The notes beneath the pieces were generated by a model. It made no database searches, was not told the origin of the DNA, and was given only the letters and a program-made list of their open reading frames with translations. A DNA stretch of 64,000 nt from Colletotrichum lupini (Eukaryota; Ascomycota; Sordariomycetes; Glomerellales; Glomerellaceae): NCBI RefSeq assembly GCF_023278565.1, contig NC_064672.1, positions 6,882,001 to 6,946,000 of the forward strand, written 5' to 3'. Each line of letters starts with the position of its first letter. Position 1 is the stretch's first letter. The translations under genes and the position numbers were made by a program. Shown in pieces: positions 53,122 through 63,065 of the stretch.

Positions 53122-53128
53122 CTTTATA
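53122..53128 (-). promoter_or_regulatory. Possible displaced TATA box of the HNH gene
   Basis: TATAAAG on the minus strand lies 5 bp beyond the gypsy target duplication. With the retrotransposon removed it would sit about 92 bp upstream of the HNH gene start codon at 45669, a normal core-promoter distance. The alternative is that it is chance sequence inside an upstream coding exon. Confidence 0.35.
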
Positions 53129-53215
53129 GCCACGGCCACCGGGTTAGGGCCGGATATGCTACTAGGTATCGGTCCCCACAGGTGGCTTCGGAGAAAACGC
53201 GAGATGGAAGCATTA

Positions 53216-53275
53216 TCCATCGAAGCGAGGTCCATCGAAGCAAGGTCCATCGACGCGAGGTCCATTAAAGCGACG
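53216..53275. repeat. 15-bp tandem repeat, four units
   Basis: The units TCCATCGAAGCGAGG, TCCATCGAAGCAAGG, TCCATCGACGCGAGG and TCCATTAAAGCGACG follow directly. Read on the minus strand they would encode repeated MDLAS. Whether this is translated is unknown. Confidence 0.85.
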
Positions 53276-53283
53276 TTCATCAT

Positions 53284-54168
53284 ATATAGGAGTGAAGCTG
53301 GGAAAGTACTTTAAACCGACTCTTCTGAGGTGAGGCCTGTTGCGAGATGAGGCCTAAAGGTGGGGGAGGTGAGAACAGAAGGTGAGCCGGATCCTCAGAT
53401 GGGTGGTAGGAGGCAGGTAAGTTAAACGGGTTGGTGGGTGGGAAGAAAAATCTGCGAGCGTTGGGAGGGAGGTGAAAAGAGGGCACGGAAATGTTTGCCT
53501 TCGAAGGCACCACCCGTACTTCGTTTATTCTCGCTCCTTCCCTACAGGCTGCCGCCTTTTTCTTACTCACTTTTGCTTCCACCAGACCATCGCTGTCACT
53601 ATTTTTGCTACTTTGAATGCCCTCTATCGCTAGATCGTCTGATACATTCTCCAAAGAACATATACACAATGACAAATAGAGAGACACTGATAAGGGCAGC
53701 TATGATAGTAAGGAGCTTGATTGAGCTTAAGTACCATGCGTTTCCTAGTTGATTGACTGTTTGAACTAAATCTCGATGAGGAAGGGAATGCCATCTATGA
53801 GCTTATCTTCAAGTCATGGATTGAAGGCAGCCGCCCTGTATCCCTTTTGTCTCAGAATTTTCTAGAAGACAGCTGGACACCCCTCTCCCCCCCAGGCCAA
53901 GGCGCCTTCCTAAAGGTTCGTATCCACCTCTCTTGCTTCAAGTTCAACCTCTATTCTACAGCCAAGCCCGAAGTGATTATTCGGACTTTTAGATCTTATT
54001 ATGATATTTGATCATTTGCACACTCAGTAACATCGCAAGAAGGCCATGAGGAACTTTGATATTGCTCAGAATCTCACTAATTCTATGTTTTGATTCACCA
54101 AGTATCTGTGGCCAACTTTCGTATATCATCGCATGTATAATATCCATGTAAACAGTTCATTATGGGAC
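53284..54168. other. Intergenic region, no gene recognised
   Basis: Ordinary-GC DNA between the retrotransposon flank and the first small secreted protein gene. A 135-codon minus-strand frame (53280-53687) is rich in Ser and Pro but has no family features. I regard it as non-coding or upstream sequence. Confidence 0.45.
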
Positions 54169-54571
54169 CTAAATGCGCCTCTTCTTGTTGGCGTTGTTGT
54201 TGTTGTTTCTGTTCCTTCCGTTCCTCCCAGTGCCAGTGTTACCAGTATTGCCAGTGTTGCCATTGTTGCCGTTCGTCGCGCCGCCAGCACTAGCACCGCT
54301 TACACGCTCGCATCTCTCGCCGCCATCGCCATTGCCACAACGGAGGGGTAGCAAGCAGCAGCCATCGGGGTCTGCGAATTGCTCCAGTCCATTGGCGCCC
54401 TTGCCGAGGGATTGGCAATCAGGTCCATCCGGAAAGCCGCATCTTAAATTCGAATACTTGATTAGCAATAGAATTCATCTCAAGAGGAACAACATGATAA
54501 GCCTGGACTTACCCATTTTGAGCGAGGACGCCGGCGGAGAAGAGGGTGAAGATGATGGCTGAGAAACGCAT
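54169..54571 (-). CDS. Small secreted cysteine-rich protein 1 (effector-like)
   Basis: Two exons on the minus strand, 54513-54571 and 54169-54442, are joined by a 70-bp intron with donor GTAAGT, branch GCTAATC and acceptor TTTAAG. They encode 110 residues in phase. Residues 1-18 are a clear signal peptide (MRFSAIIFTLFSAGVLAQ). The mature part has six cysteines within about 45 residues (C-GFPDGPD-C, then CC, C and C in the second half). The tail is low-complexity Gly/Asn/Thr (repeated GNT) and ends in a basic KKRR. A TATA box lies at 54737-54743. No known family is recognised; secreted effector or surface protein is inference from architecture. Confidence 0.75.
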
Positions 54572-56300
54572 TGTCGAAGTGGTGTGAATGGAAATTGTGT
54601 AATCGTAGATTTCTGCGCAGCAGATTTGAATTGGGAATTATAAGATCTAAGTAGGTAAGAAGCACAAGACAAATGCGGTTGGGTTGTGACGGTTTGAATT
54701 GAGACAAAAACTATGAAGTGAGCAACTCCTATCTACATTTATAGTACTTGAGTTGATCCTATTGACCATCAGCTCGGCTATGATCTGCAAAAGTCTCAGC
54801 TCCTAAACATCTTGGCTGAAGTCCTCAGCTGTTTTGCCAGGTAGTATCGCTTACTCCGAAACGAGTACTCCGTTCTGGATAATACGGGGTAGTAAGCCCA
54901 TTCACAGAGCACGCCCACCCGCGGATTCCCTGCGAAACTCGGCTCTAAAACCAAGCTTAATGGACCTCGGGTCTTGATTCACGGGGTGTGTCAGGATTGG
55001 GCGGAGCCATGCTAGGTTCATGGTTTTAAGCTTCAATATTCGGTTCGTTATGGGAAAAGAGACTGAGAAATTTTTGAAGATCGCGGATAATCGTCTTGCG
55101 GGATATCTTTTACAACAGCTTGAAATGAGGTTTTGCGAATCCAGGATAACAGATTTAGTCTGGAGTAGCCTTGAGTTGGGAAATTGACTTTGTATGGCAG
55201 TATGTTACATACCTAGGTTTCATCCAATTTCCAGGGTGGTCATTAGGCAAGCCAGTACCGATATGTACTGTCATGCCAACGAGAAAGATGCTGAGACGAG
55301 GGATAGGTCCAGCATCGGTGTCGTCCGATTTCCTGAACTACCTACCCTGAACTACAATTACGCGGACTACGCCTGTCATGCAAGTTGACGTGTGCTGCCG
55401 TCTGAAATTCCCTGTGAATCTTGTGCGTGCTTTCGTCAGTGCGTTGACTTTGTCTCAAATGATGGCAATGTGAACTGGGAAGATGCCTTCGGTAGTCCAC
55501 CCAAAATCTAAGATGAACGCTCAGGCTTATCACTCTTCGAAATTCATCGACCGTGTCTTGAATATCTACGGATCTATGCTTCAATCCAACAAGACAGAAC
55601 TTGTGTCATGCATTGCCTTGATACTTTTTGCCAGCGAAAGACGAAGGTACCACCGAAGGTAAGACGATGACGCAGCCTAGCTCTTGAGTTCGACTGAGCA
55701 AGTGTCTTTCCTGGAAGCAGGTAAGCAAATGGCGGTATAGGCAAGCAACAAGTGGGTATGTGGTGAATATCTCATTCAAGGTAACTTTAGCCCTATCTCA
55801 GTTCCAAGCCCCTGTACGCAAGGGCTGATGTGAGGCGAATCCGGGGTGGAAGTTTTCGAAACTTGTTCTATACATGAGAGGACCCATCGCATCAACTCAG
55901 GGGTGATAAGCCTGCCGAGAAAAGCGAGGGAGTCGGGCATCCCTCGTCACTTGGGTTGGACCAAACTTAGAGCACATGCACGTGTAACTTTAGATGTGCC
56001 TCACGGCGAGAGGACTACATTTGTACAGCGGGCCGCCGCGACGTGCGGCCGACATGACTAGAATTGCTTTTTCTGCCTGTACCACCTTCATCCGCATCAT
56101 ATTCATCCTTCTGAACTGTGTCTATATTGCTCATACTCTTTATGGACTTTGACGCCTCTATGTCTTTTGCTGCCTACGACCCTCGAGAGATCGCTCGATG
56201 TCAACTCAAAGTTGGACATAATAGTCAATAGCTTAGTTGCGTAGGTCTCGCTCTTCGTGGAGCATCAAACAACTGTTCTTGGGCACAGCGAAAGGCTGCG
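54572..56300. other. Intergenic region, no gene recognised
   Basis: Apart from the TATA box of the first small secreted protein, only short frames (up to about 80 codons) are present. None has a signal peptide or domain. Confidence 0.45.
54737..54743 (-). promoter_or_regulatory. TATA box of small secreted protein 1
   Basis: TATAAAT on the minus strand (context ACTATAAATGTAG), about 166 bp upstream of the start codon at 54571. Confidence 0.45.
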
Positions 56301-56598
56301 CTACCTTGTGCAGCATGTAACCTAAAGCTTCGTCAGAATGGTCTAAGGTATTTGGGGCTCTGTGGGCACCTACTGCGATTGCGCATCCGTTACCCTCATT
56401 GTAATTATCCCCATCGTAACTGTATCGCATCTTTTCCTGACTCTGGCCAGCCTGACAGACAGCGTTCGCCAATGCAGTACACTCAGAAGCCGAGCCTTTC
56501 TTGTACACAGTGCCTCGGTAGCTCTGTGTCCGGCAAGACGCTGCTGACGCAATCGTGGCATATAAACCCACAACAGCGAGGGCCTTTGAGCACAACAT
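56301..56598 (-). CDS. Small secreted cysteine-rich protein 2 (effector-like)
   Basis: The start at 56598 (minus) gives a signal peptide, MLCSKALAVVGLYATIASAA. Two models exist. Unspliced, the frame runs to 56233 (121 residues, five mature cysteines). Splicing a 52-bp intron at 56322-56373 (donor GTAGGT, branch TTCTGACG, acceptor TTTAG) gives exons 56374-56598 and 56301-56321, 81 residues, ending CAIAVTCCTR with six mature cysteines. I prefer the spliced form because the cysteine count becomes even and the branch site lies 10 bases before the acceptor. The mature part has spaced CRTQ, ECTAL, VCQAG and GCAIA. No family recognised. It has the same strand and similar design as its two neighbours. 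Confidence 0.65.
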
Positions 56599-57320
56599 TT
56601 TTGAGGCTTATAACTACCACCTGAGGTGTAGAGAAGTTATGAATGTCGAAGGAAATAAGGTTGAATATGTGGTGAGAGTCTCAAACTTTTCCAAAACTAA
56701 TCATTAATACGCTTGAATAGACTACCGTATGTTAGCAATATAATCCCTATGACCTGACGGAGTTGGAGACTTACTGTTCTTTAAAGGTCTTCTCAAAATT
56801 CCATTGCGATTCTGGTTCTCTTCCTAATTACTTTCTTTACCAAAATTGAATAGGAAAGACACTATGAATAAGATTGCTTGCTCAAAGATCGACAGACCGG
56901 GTCCCCGGCTTGTTAGTAGAAGACTGCTACCTGCTTAGGTATTTTCTTCGCTTAATATGAGAGACTTTAAATAGCTTGCTACTTACGGAGTTTAATACGA
57001 ATCCTCACTTGCTCATGACCTGGAGTTGGAAATTTAGCTTAAAGTTTACCTAAACGACAGACCATTCTGGGTCTAACAACGGGGTGTATCACACATATCT
57101 TACTCATCTACTATAGGCCCGTGCTAGGTCATGCGTGGTAAGTCCTGCGATGGCATAACAAGACCGTTCTCAGGTGCGTGGGCCTTTTCATATCTGCCTA
57201 ATCTCGCCTGGAAGCAGGTGGGGAACAAACTTTCTACTACGAAGTTACGAAAAACTTGACAATGAAGACGGGAAACGGTTACCGCCAGATTTATCGTAAC
57301 TGAAGGTACCCGTTACCAGC
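56599..57320. other. Intergenic region, no gene recognised
   Basis: Ordinary composition with no open frame of note. Part of it may be an older, unreadable portion of the gypsy relic that follows. Confidence 0.45.
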
Positions 57321-57760
57321 TTGTCAGAACGAGAGGGCCGGGTATTTGTTAAGAACCGGCTTTTCGTCCTGTACGACAATAAACTACGCCTCTGGCTGCT
57401 GCGTTCTTACTATGATTATCCTGCGGCAGGTCACCCCGGAAGAGCAATGATAGAAGTCCTCTGCAAAAACTGTTTGTGGCCGGGGATGAGCCAGGCGTTG
57501 GGTGGAACGGACGCAATAGCCAATCGTGCGCGCGATGAAAGTCTCCAGACTTCCATATCATGGTCTATTGCAAGCCCTTAAATTCTCACAGTAAGATGGT
57601 AGGGCATCGCTGTCGACTTCATGACAGATCTACCGCGTCAAAAGAACGAGACAACCGGACAATAGTCAGAGTATCTTACACAGTTTTGGATCAAATCGAT
57701 AAACAATGTCGAAATATACCTTGCTACAAGAATGCCAAGTCTTCATAGCTTTAATGCTAG
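57321..57760 (+). pseudogene. Ty3/gypsy integrase relic
   Basis: In the first frame the segment reads EGRVFVKNRLFVLYDN, then LRLWLLRSYYDYPAAGHPGR and WPGMSQ. This is the typical zinc-binding (H2C2) head of gypsy integrases. After a frame shift near 57510 it continues as MKVSRLPYHGLLQALK, and near 57610-57635 as VDFMTDLP, the strand around the first catalytic Asp of the integrase core. Another shift follows, reading DNRTIVRVSYTVLDQIDK. Composition is ordinary and not RIP-skewed, so it decayed by frameshifts rather than RIP. No LTRs were found around it. Confidence 0.75.
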
Positions 57761-58309
57761 CATCTTGGAGCCTTGTCAGAACCATATAATTTCAACGTCA
57801 TAATAAATGAGTGTAAATGAGTATGACAATGATACTACAGTGATCAGATTTATAAATTCAGAATCCTTGGACGACATACAATCGAATCGCAAGCCGAACA
57901 AAGCTAAGTATAAAGAGAAGATCATAAGTACTGTAAACTGTCACGGTAACTTGGCTGCCGACAGTGGTAGATGATGTAGAGGTCAAACACGGGGATCTTC
58001 GAGACAGCTAGTCATTGTTTTGCGTCGGCAAAGTAGGGCACTACGGATTGGTAACTACCTTGGAGTGCTACAGCTATCGGCCAAACCCCACCATCCTCCA
58101 AGCATCGCACTAACTAAAGCAGCCAAAACCGAGTAGGATTTGATCAAATCAAAATCAAAGTCAAACAGATGGTGCTACAGCCAATAATTGCTAGCTGGAC
58201 AACGTTCTGTTTTTTTGTTAGGTCCCAATGAATAGCGCATCCGAGCAGCTTGAACATCATGGCTCAAAAACGATGAGAGAGGAAAAGCTTACTGTCATGG
58301 CTCACAACT
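57761..58309. other. Intergenic region, no gene recognised
   Basis: No credible frame. The first part may belong to the integrase relic, but no motif remains. Confidence 0.45.
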
Positions 58310-58501
58310 TCAGCCACATGTAACCCAGTTTGGGCATCTTCCATGCGGGTTGCACACCTCGGCGCAGTTTCCGCTTGCTGGTCGCGGGAGTGCGGCGCAG
58401 CCAGAGGCATCGGGAGTTCGGTTGCATTCGCAAAAGCATGAAGCTTGTGCAACGATGGTGGCAACTTGAGCTGCAACGAGGAAGATGGCTGATAGACGCA
58501 T
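58310..58501 (-). CDS. Small secreted cysteine-rich protein 3 (effector-like)
   Basis: A single-exon minus-strand frame of 63 residues. Residues 1-19 form a signal peptide (MRLSAIFLVAAQVATIVAQ). The mature part of about 44 residues contains eight cysteines in the order C-F-C-E-C, then GC, NC, VC, RC and TC, enough for four disulfides. A TATA-like TATTTAAAG on the minus strand lies about 30 bases upstream of the ATG (58527-58535). Its density of cysteines and its start are hard to explain by chance. No known family recognised. It lies 0.55 kb from the integrase relic. Confidence 0.7.
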   Translation of the reverse strand: MRLSAIFLVAAQVATIVAQASCFCECNRTPDASGCAALPRPASGNCAEVCNPHGRCPNWVTCG

Positions 58502-58535
58502 TGTGACGCTCGGCTATGGAGTTAAACAATCTTTA

Positions 58536-60569
58536 AATAGAAGTTCTTGAGGGTTCTATAATGAAATATGTCTGTTGTGATGAGATACAAAACCAGGTTG
58601 TAGCGATACGAACCGTTTCCGTTTTTGCAGGTGAATGCTGGCCTTTAAATGTCTTCGCCTGGTCAATAGCTACAGTGATTGAGTCAGCTGAACTTTCCTT
58701 CCAGACAACATCAGTGAGATATTCTTGCTGGTTTCTAGCACGCTCCTCCCTAGACGGTGTATGAGAGTTCGAAAGTTGGTCTAGGCCTCGAAACTATATT
58801 GACCTTGTTTCTTATTAAACTGTAATATCATACCTGCGGCCTCTCTCGCGGCCTTGGTAATCTCATTCGTTGTCAAATAAGGGCGTAAACTAAAGTGATG
58901 ATCTTTATGCCTGACACGGATACTAGAAATGCCGTGTACCGTGCTAGACTGCTTCATCCCTAGGTACGGAGGTAAACAGGATGCTGCTTTAGCGAAAAGT
59001 TTGAGTACCGAGCACAAAATTTCTGGAAATTGCTCTTTCTACATGGTTTTAGCCAGTGATTCAGCGGGTTTGCGGGCTTTGATGCTCGAGTCACAAACAG
59101 GCTCCAATAAGGAGGAAATCACTGTATACAGAGTATGTCACGAGATATGGATGTGGTTAATGCTGCCCACATTAAGTGGGCCCGCTTTTTGTGACAGAGT
59201 AGTGCCACGAACCGGGAATAGTATCAGCGCCTATTAAGCATTCTGCCACGTGTTTCTACACGTGGGTCTTGCACTCATTCAGTAAATCGACTGCTCTCTT
59301 TACCTCGTTCTAGACTGGTTTGTTCAGTTCACCTATAGCCCATTCCATATGCCCATTGCCGGTTATCATTTCTCATGACAAGTAGTAATGTCAAGAAAAA
59401 GAAATCATCGATGTTATCTGTCGAGAATGATAGTATAGACTGAGACGAAATAGTCCTGCCCTACCCTTGATGTATGAACAGAAAAACTTCTTTCGCTCTC
59501 TTGTGCGATGCCAGCGAATATCTCATTCATCTCCGCTAAACTTTCTATCTAGACGTGATGCTCTTTTTTTTTTTTTTTTTTAATCGCCGCTCGCATTAGC
59601 CCCACACGGTCGGCCGAACTCCAGGCCGCTCGGAGACTTAGGATAATTTGTTCGGAGACATAAGCGTATCGAAAGCTCTCCGTGGTAGCGGACTTTAGGC
59701 GTTCTGCGTGGCATAAACTCCCAAATTCTTTGAAGCTTATTTGCGGATTTACAGTGATTGAGTTTGCGACATACCTCTAGTACTTGATCTGATTGGTGTG
59801 GCTGCTAAAGGATTATTTTGCCAGCAGTACTGACGATGCTGCATGTACCTAAATCGATTGTCAGCTTGTCTTATCGCGGTATGAGCCCGACTCACCGTAG
59901 AAGTGCCTACTGAAGCAAAAGCAGTATCTTAACAAATCGTGAAGCCATATTCTTGCCTCGTGATACCAAATAGTTGTGAAAAGAAAACAAGATGCAAGCT
60001 TTCGTGTGCCCTCCCTAATCATTCTGGGCCGGGAGGATCTCGGCGACAAACGAAGCCAGGGGCCCTATGATGGACTCCTGGTTGTCCCGATCTTGAAGTC
60101 CGTGCTCTTTGTGCAAGAGAGAGGGCGACCCGCGCGCAGGAGAGTTTTTCCCAAAAGCCATGTTCGAGGAAAGTCCGCAATGCCTTGCTTAAGGTACGAG
60201 ACATCTGAGAAGTCCGCGATTGGCTCATAACGACTTTACGACTTATGCGCACGTGCAAAAGGCTAATCATGTACAGACGTAAGGACGATGCCTCCGGAGA
60301 AGCACTATAGGCGGAGCGGAACGGAATAGCCTCAGTATTAGCGGCGCGTAGTCACAGGCACATCACGAGAATACAATACGTCTCTCACTCTTCAATTTCA
60401 AGAAGATAATTATAAGTATCGCAGTGTAATACCAAGTTTCCAGCCTCGATCTCATCACTCACAATCAACAACATTCAATCAACCACCCTCGAACACAAGC
60501 TCATATTCTTGCAATACCAAGTCCAACAACAACTTCGTATCCCCCAAAATTCTATCAAACACTTCAAAG
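58536..60569. other. Intergenic region, no gene recognised
   Basis: Short frames only. A run of 18 T is at 59564-59581. The last 120 bases before the dehydrogenase start are CA/CT-rich, like a fungal 5' leader. Confidence 0.45.
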
Positions 60570-61475
60570 ATGTCTTCTTCCAAGCCTATTCAGTTCAACA
60601 ACCGCGTCGCCATCGTCACCGGCTCCGGCCGCGGACTCGGCCGTCAACAAGCCATCCTCCTCGGCAGTCTAGGAGCTTCTGTCATCGTGAACAGCACCAC
60701 TCCAGCAACAGCCAAGTCCACCGTTGATGCCATTGTCGAGGCGGGTGGCAAAGCTATCGCTTGCGTCGGTTCCGTCACTGAACCGTCTGTCGCTGAGTCT
60801 CTAGTCAAGACTGCCATCGACACATTTGGCCGTATCGACATCGTTGTTAACAATGCCGGTACATATCAGGACAAGGCTTTTGACAAGACCACCGTCGCCG
60901 ACCTGCGGGAGATGCTCTCAATCCACGTGGAAGGCTCTTACAACCTTACTCGGGCTGCCTGGCCACACATGCAGAAGCAGAAGTATGGTCGCGTGGTCAT
61001 GATTACCTCTCACACGATTTTTGGCATGCCCGGTATCTCCAACTACGCGGCTGCAAAGGCGGCTCTTATCGGTATGGCCAAGACGCTTGCTGTCGAGGGA
61101 GAAGCGCATGGCATCCACGTCAACTCGGTGGCTACGACTGCTTACACGGATACCACTGCTGCCAACGCCCCCGAGCAGATGAGGGGATTCATGAAGGCCA
61201 ACCTACCTGCTTCTGAGCCAGCGCGTGCCGTCGTATGGCTCACCAGCGAGGATTGCAAGGTGAATGGGGAAGTCCTTGGTGCTCAGGGGAGGATCGTCAA
61301 TCGAATCTTCTTGGGCGACACAAAGGGCTTCAAGGGGTCGAGCAACGAGGAGTGGACTGTTGAACGGGTCAGAGATAACTGGGAGGCGGTGGTTGATGAG
61401 AAAGACTACGCCGCGCCGAAGAACACGAACGAGATTGGCGGGATGTTGTTTCAACGCCTTTCAAGTGATTCCTAG
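60570..61475 (+). CDS. Short-chain dehydrogenase/reductase
   Basis: An NAD(P)-dependent oxidoreductase of the classical SDR type. It is intronless, 301 residues. The cofactor motif TGSGRGLG is at 17-24, NNAG at 94-97, the catalytic Ser in MITSHTIFG (Ser147) and the YAAAK active site (Tyr159, Lys163). The Rossmann core ends near residue 240. The C-terminal 60 residues, with WTVERVRDNWEAV, resemble the SDR domains linked to peroxisomal multifunctional beta-oxidation enzymes, but no hydratase or sterol-carrier domain follows and no C-terminal SKL is present. The substrate cannot be told from the sequence. The start is preceded by a pyrimidine/CA-rich leader with no closer in-frame ATG. Confidence 0.92.
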   Translation: MSSSKPIQFNNRVAIVTGSGRGLGRQQAILLGSLGASVIVNSTTPATAKSTVDAIVEAGGKAIACVGSVTEPSVAESLVKTAIDTFGRIDIVVNNAGTYQDKAFDKTTVADLREMLSIHVEGSYNLTRAAWPHMQKQKYGRVVMITSHTIFGMPGISNYAAAKAALIGMAKTLAVEGEAHGIHVNSVATTAYTDTTAANAPEQMRGFMKANLPASEPARAVVWLTSEDCKVNGEVLGAQGRIVNRIFLGDTKGFKGSSNEEWTVERVRDNWEAVVDEKDYAAPKNTNEIGGMLFQRLSSDS

Positions 61476-61581
61476 ATGATGGCACAGCCAGAATCATATG
61501 GGTGAATCCCGCAAGTTGCAGGTCGTTAAATGCAATGTATCTACTCAAATTGGATTGATCCTTAAGAATTCTAAGCTCGTT

Positions 61582-61787
61582 TGTTGGCATTCATTTCGCA
61601 GAGTAGTTTGATTCGAACTAATGGGTGACGAAGAGGGTGATTTGACCGTACTAATGTATTCTGCATAGGGTGTAAAAGGAAGGTTCTAATTGTAGGTTGG
61701 GTGGGTAGCGATAATTAGGAGTAGGAGCCGCAAGTAGTCTCTGCGCGGCTGCCCGCCTCGAGGTATAATTGGAGCTCTAATTAGACA
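61582..61787 (-). repeat. Non-RIPped solo LTR of the copia A/B family
   Basis: 206 bp starting TGTTGGCATTC and ending TTAGACA. It aligns along its length with the 205-bp RIPped LTRs. Shared blocks include TTCGAAC, GACGAAGAG, AAGGAGGTTCTAATT-like and GCGATAATTAGGAGTA versus ACGATAATCGTAAATA. It keeps C and G where those carry T and A. No clear target duplication remains (TCGTT left, CTTAC right), so it is old. Orientation is given by analogy to copies A and B. Confidence 0.7.
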
Positions 61788-63065
61788 CTTACCCCTTGTT
61801 GGGGTACTGGAGTTCCATGATGAAATAAAGCACTGGTGGAATGGGAGCATATGAACCCTCATTGAGATTCAGTCCGAAGCAGCCTCCCAATATCCATTTC
61901 CTCAGCACGTGAGTCAGTATGGTGAGAAACTCATTACGAAAAAATGACTTGAGAACCCACCTCTACGACTGGTCAACAGGTTATGTCTCATTCAAAATTT
62001 ATCGCTCCTCAGGTCAGTTTATCGTGGTGTAGCCATCACAGTGCTGTTGAGAGCTATAATTGATTACACCCTGACTACAGGCTTGGCCCGTTATTGAGAT
62101 TCATACTCAAATCTTCACAGGCCGGCCTCAATGACTAATTGTGACTCTGGCTTGTCACCGGCTGATCGCGCATATGACCACCGGGTTCGCAGATCAATAA
62201 AGGAAGACCGTTTGAACAGAGAAAGGTATGAGTGTTTCTTAAAGTAGATGGTAATCGAGTCTAAATGTAAAAGATTGGTCATTTTGAGTCGAATTGTTGG
62301 AACGAATTGTAATTATGCAGTATCTAGTGATGGGATTGGTTACACAGCAAAGACGAACAATACTCTCTTAAACTCGAGCAATTTGAGGATTAGTCAACCA
62401 CCAACTCTCGAGTGACGTTTACTGCAATTAATCTCCAGGTCCTCCGCTGACATGACTAGTAAACATCCAGCCAACATGCAAACCAATCAAAGCACCCCGT
62501 GGATCACCAGCGATCGCCATTTGGGAAACCCGGCAATGACGGCACGTTAAACGAGATCCCATGCGGGCCCGCCATGTCCATTGGAGCGCGGGCATCGGCC
62601 ACGCTAGATAACAAGAGGAAGCTCGGTCCCCAGCGACCCCGGGCAGCTGCTTTATCACACGTGCCCAGGATATGTTGTTGCTTTGGATGATAGCGAGATA
62701 GCAGCTTTGCGAATTGCGATTTCGGTCGCCCCCGATGGAGATATTGAATGAGGGGTGGGAGAACGATGGGTTATCATTTGCCGCGTCAGCGCGGTAGAGC
62801 TGCAGCTGCCCGGAATACCACGCCGTCTCCAGGTCCTGCTCTTGGCTCCTGCAGAGAAAAAGCTTGTTTGAGCGGGAAGCGCATCTTTTAAGAGCTTGGC
62901 TGCATGCCGTTCCCACGCCTTGTACGGAGTATCCTGGGCCTTGCTGACCTGCTCAGAGGATCTCGTCAATCGTTGCTTGAGCTCGCCAGACAGAATTGCG
63001 AATAAGGTTTTCCAGACGTTGGGCCGTTCGTTCTTTTGTTCCATTGGGACCCTATTCACGTCGCA
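61788..63065. other. Intergenic region, no gene recognised
   Basis: About 1.3 kb with scattered short frames. Minus-strand frames at 62428-62916 and 62655-63296 overlap the start of the next gene and have no domain, so I treat them as spurious. Confidence 0.45.

Noticed and set aside
53071..53283. 70-codon minus-strand frame with MDLAS repeats as a stand-alone gene
   Set aside because: It runs into the LTR and its repeats are a 15-bp tandem array. It is mentioned only as a possible former upstream exon of the HNH gene.
62428..62916. 162-codon minus-strand frame
   Set aside because: No signal, domain or splice pattern; it overlaps another spurious frame running into the phosphoesterase gene.
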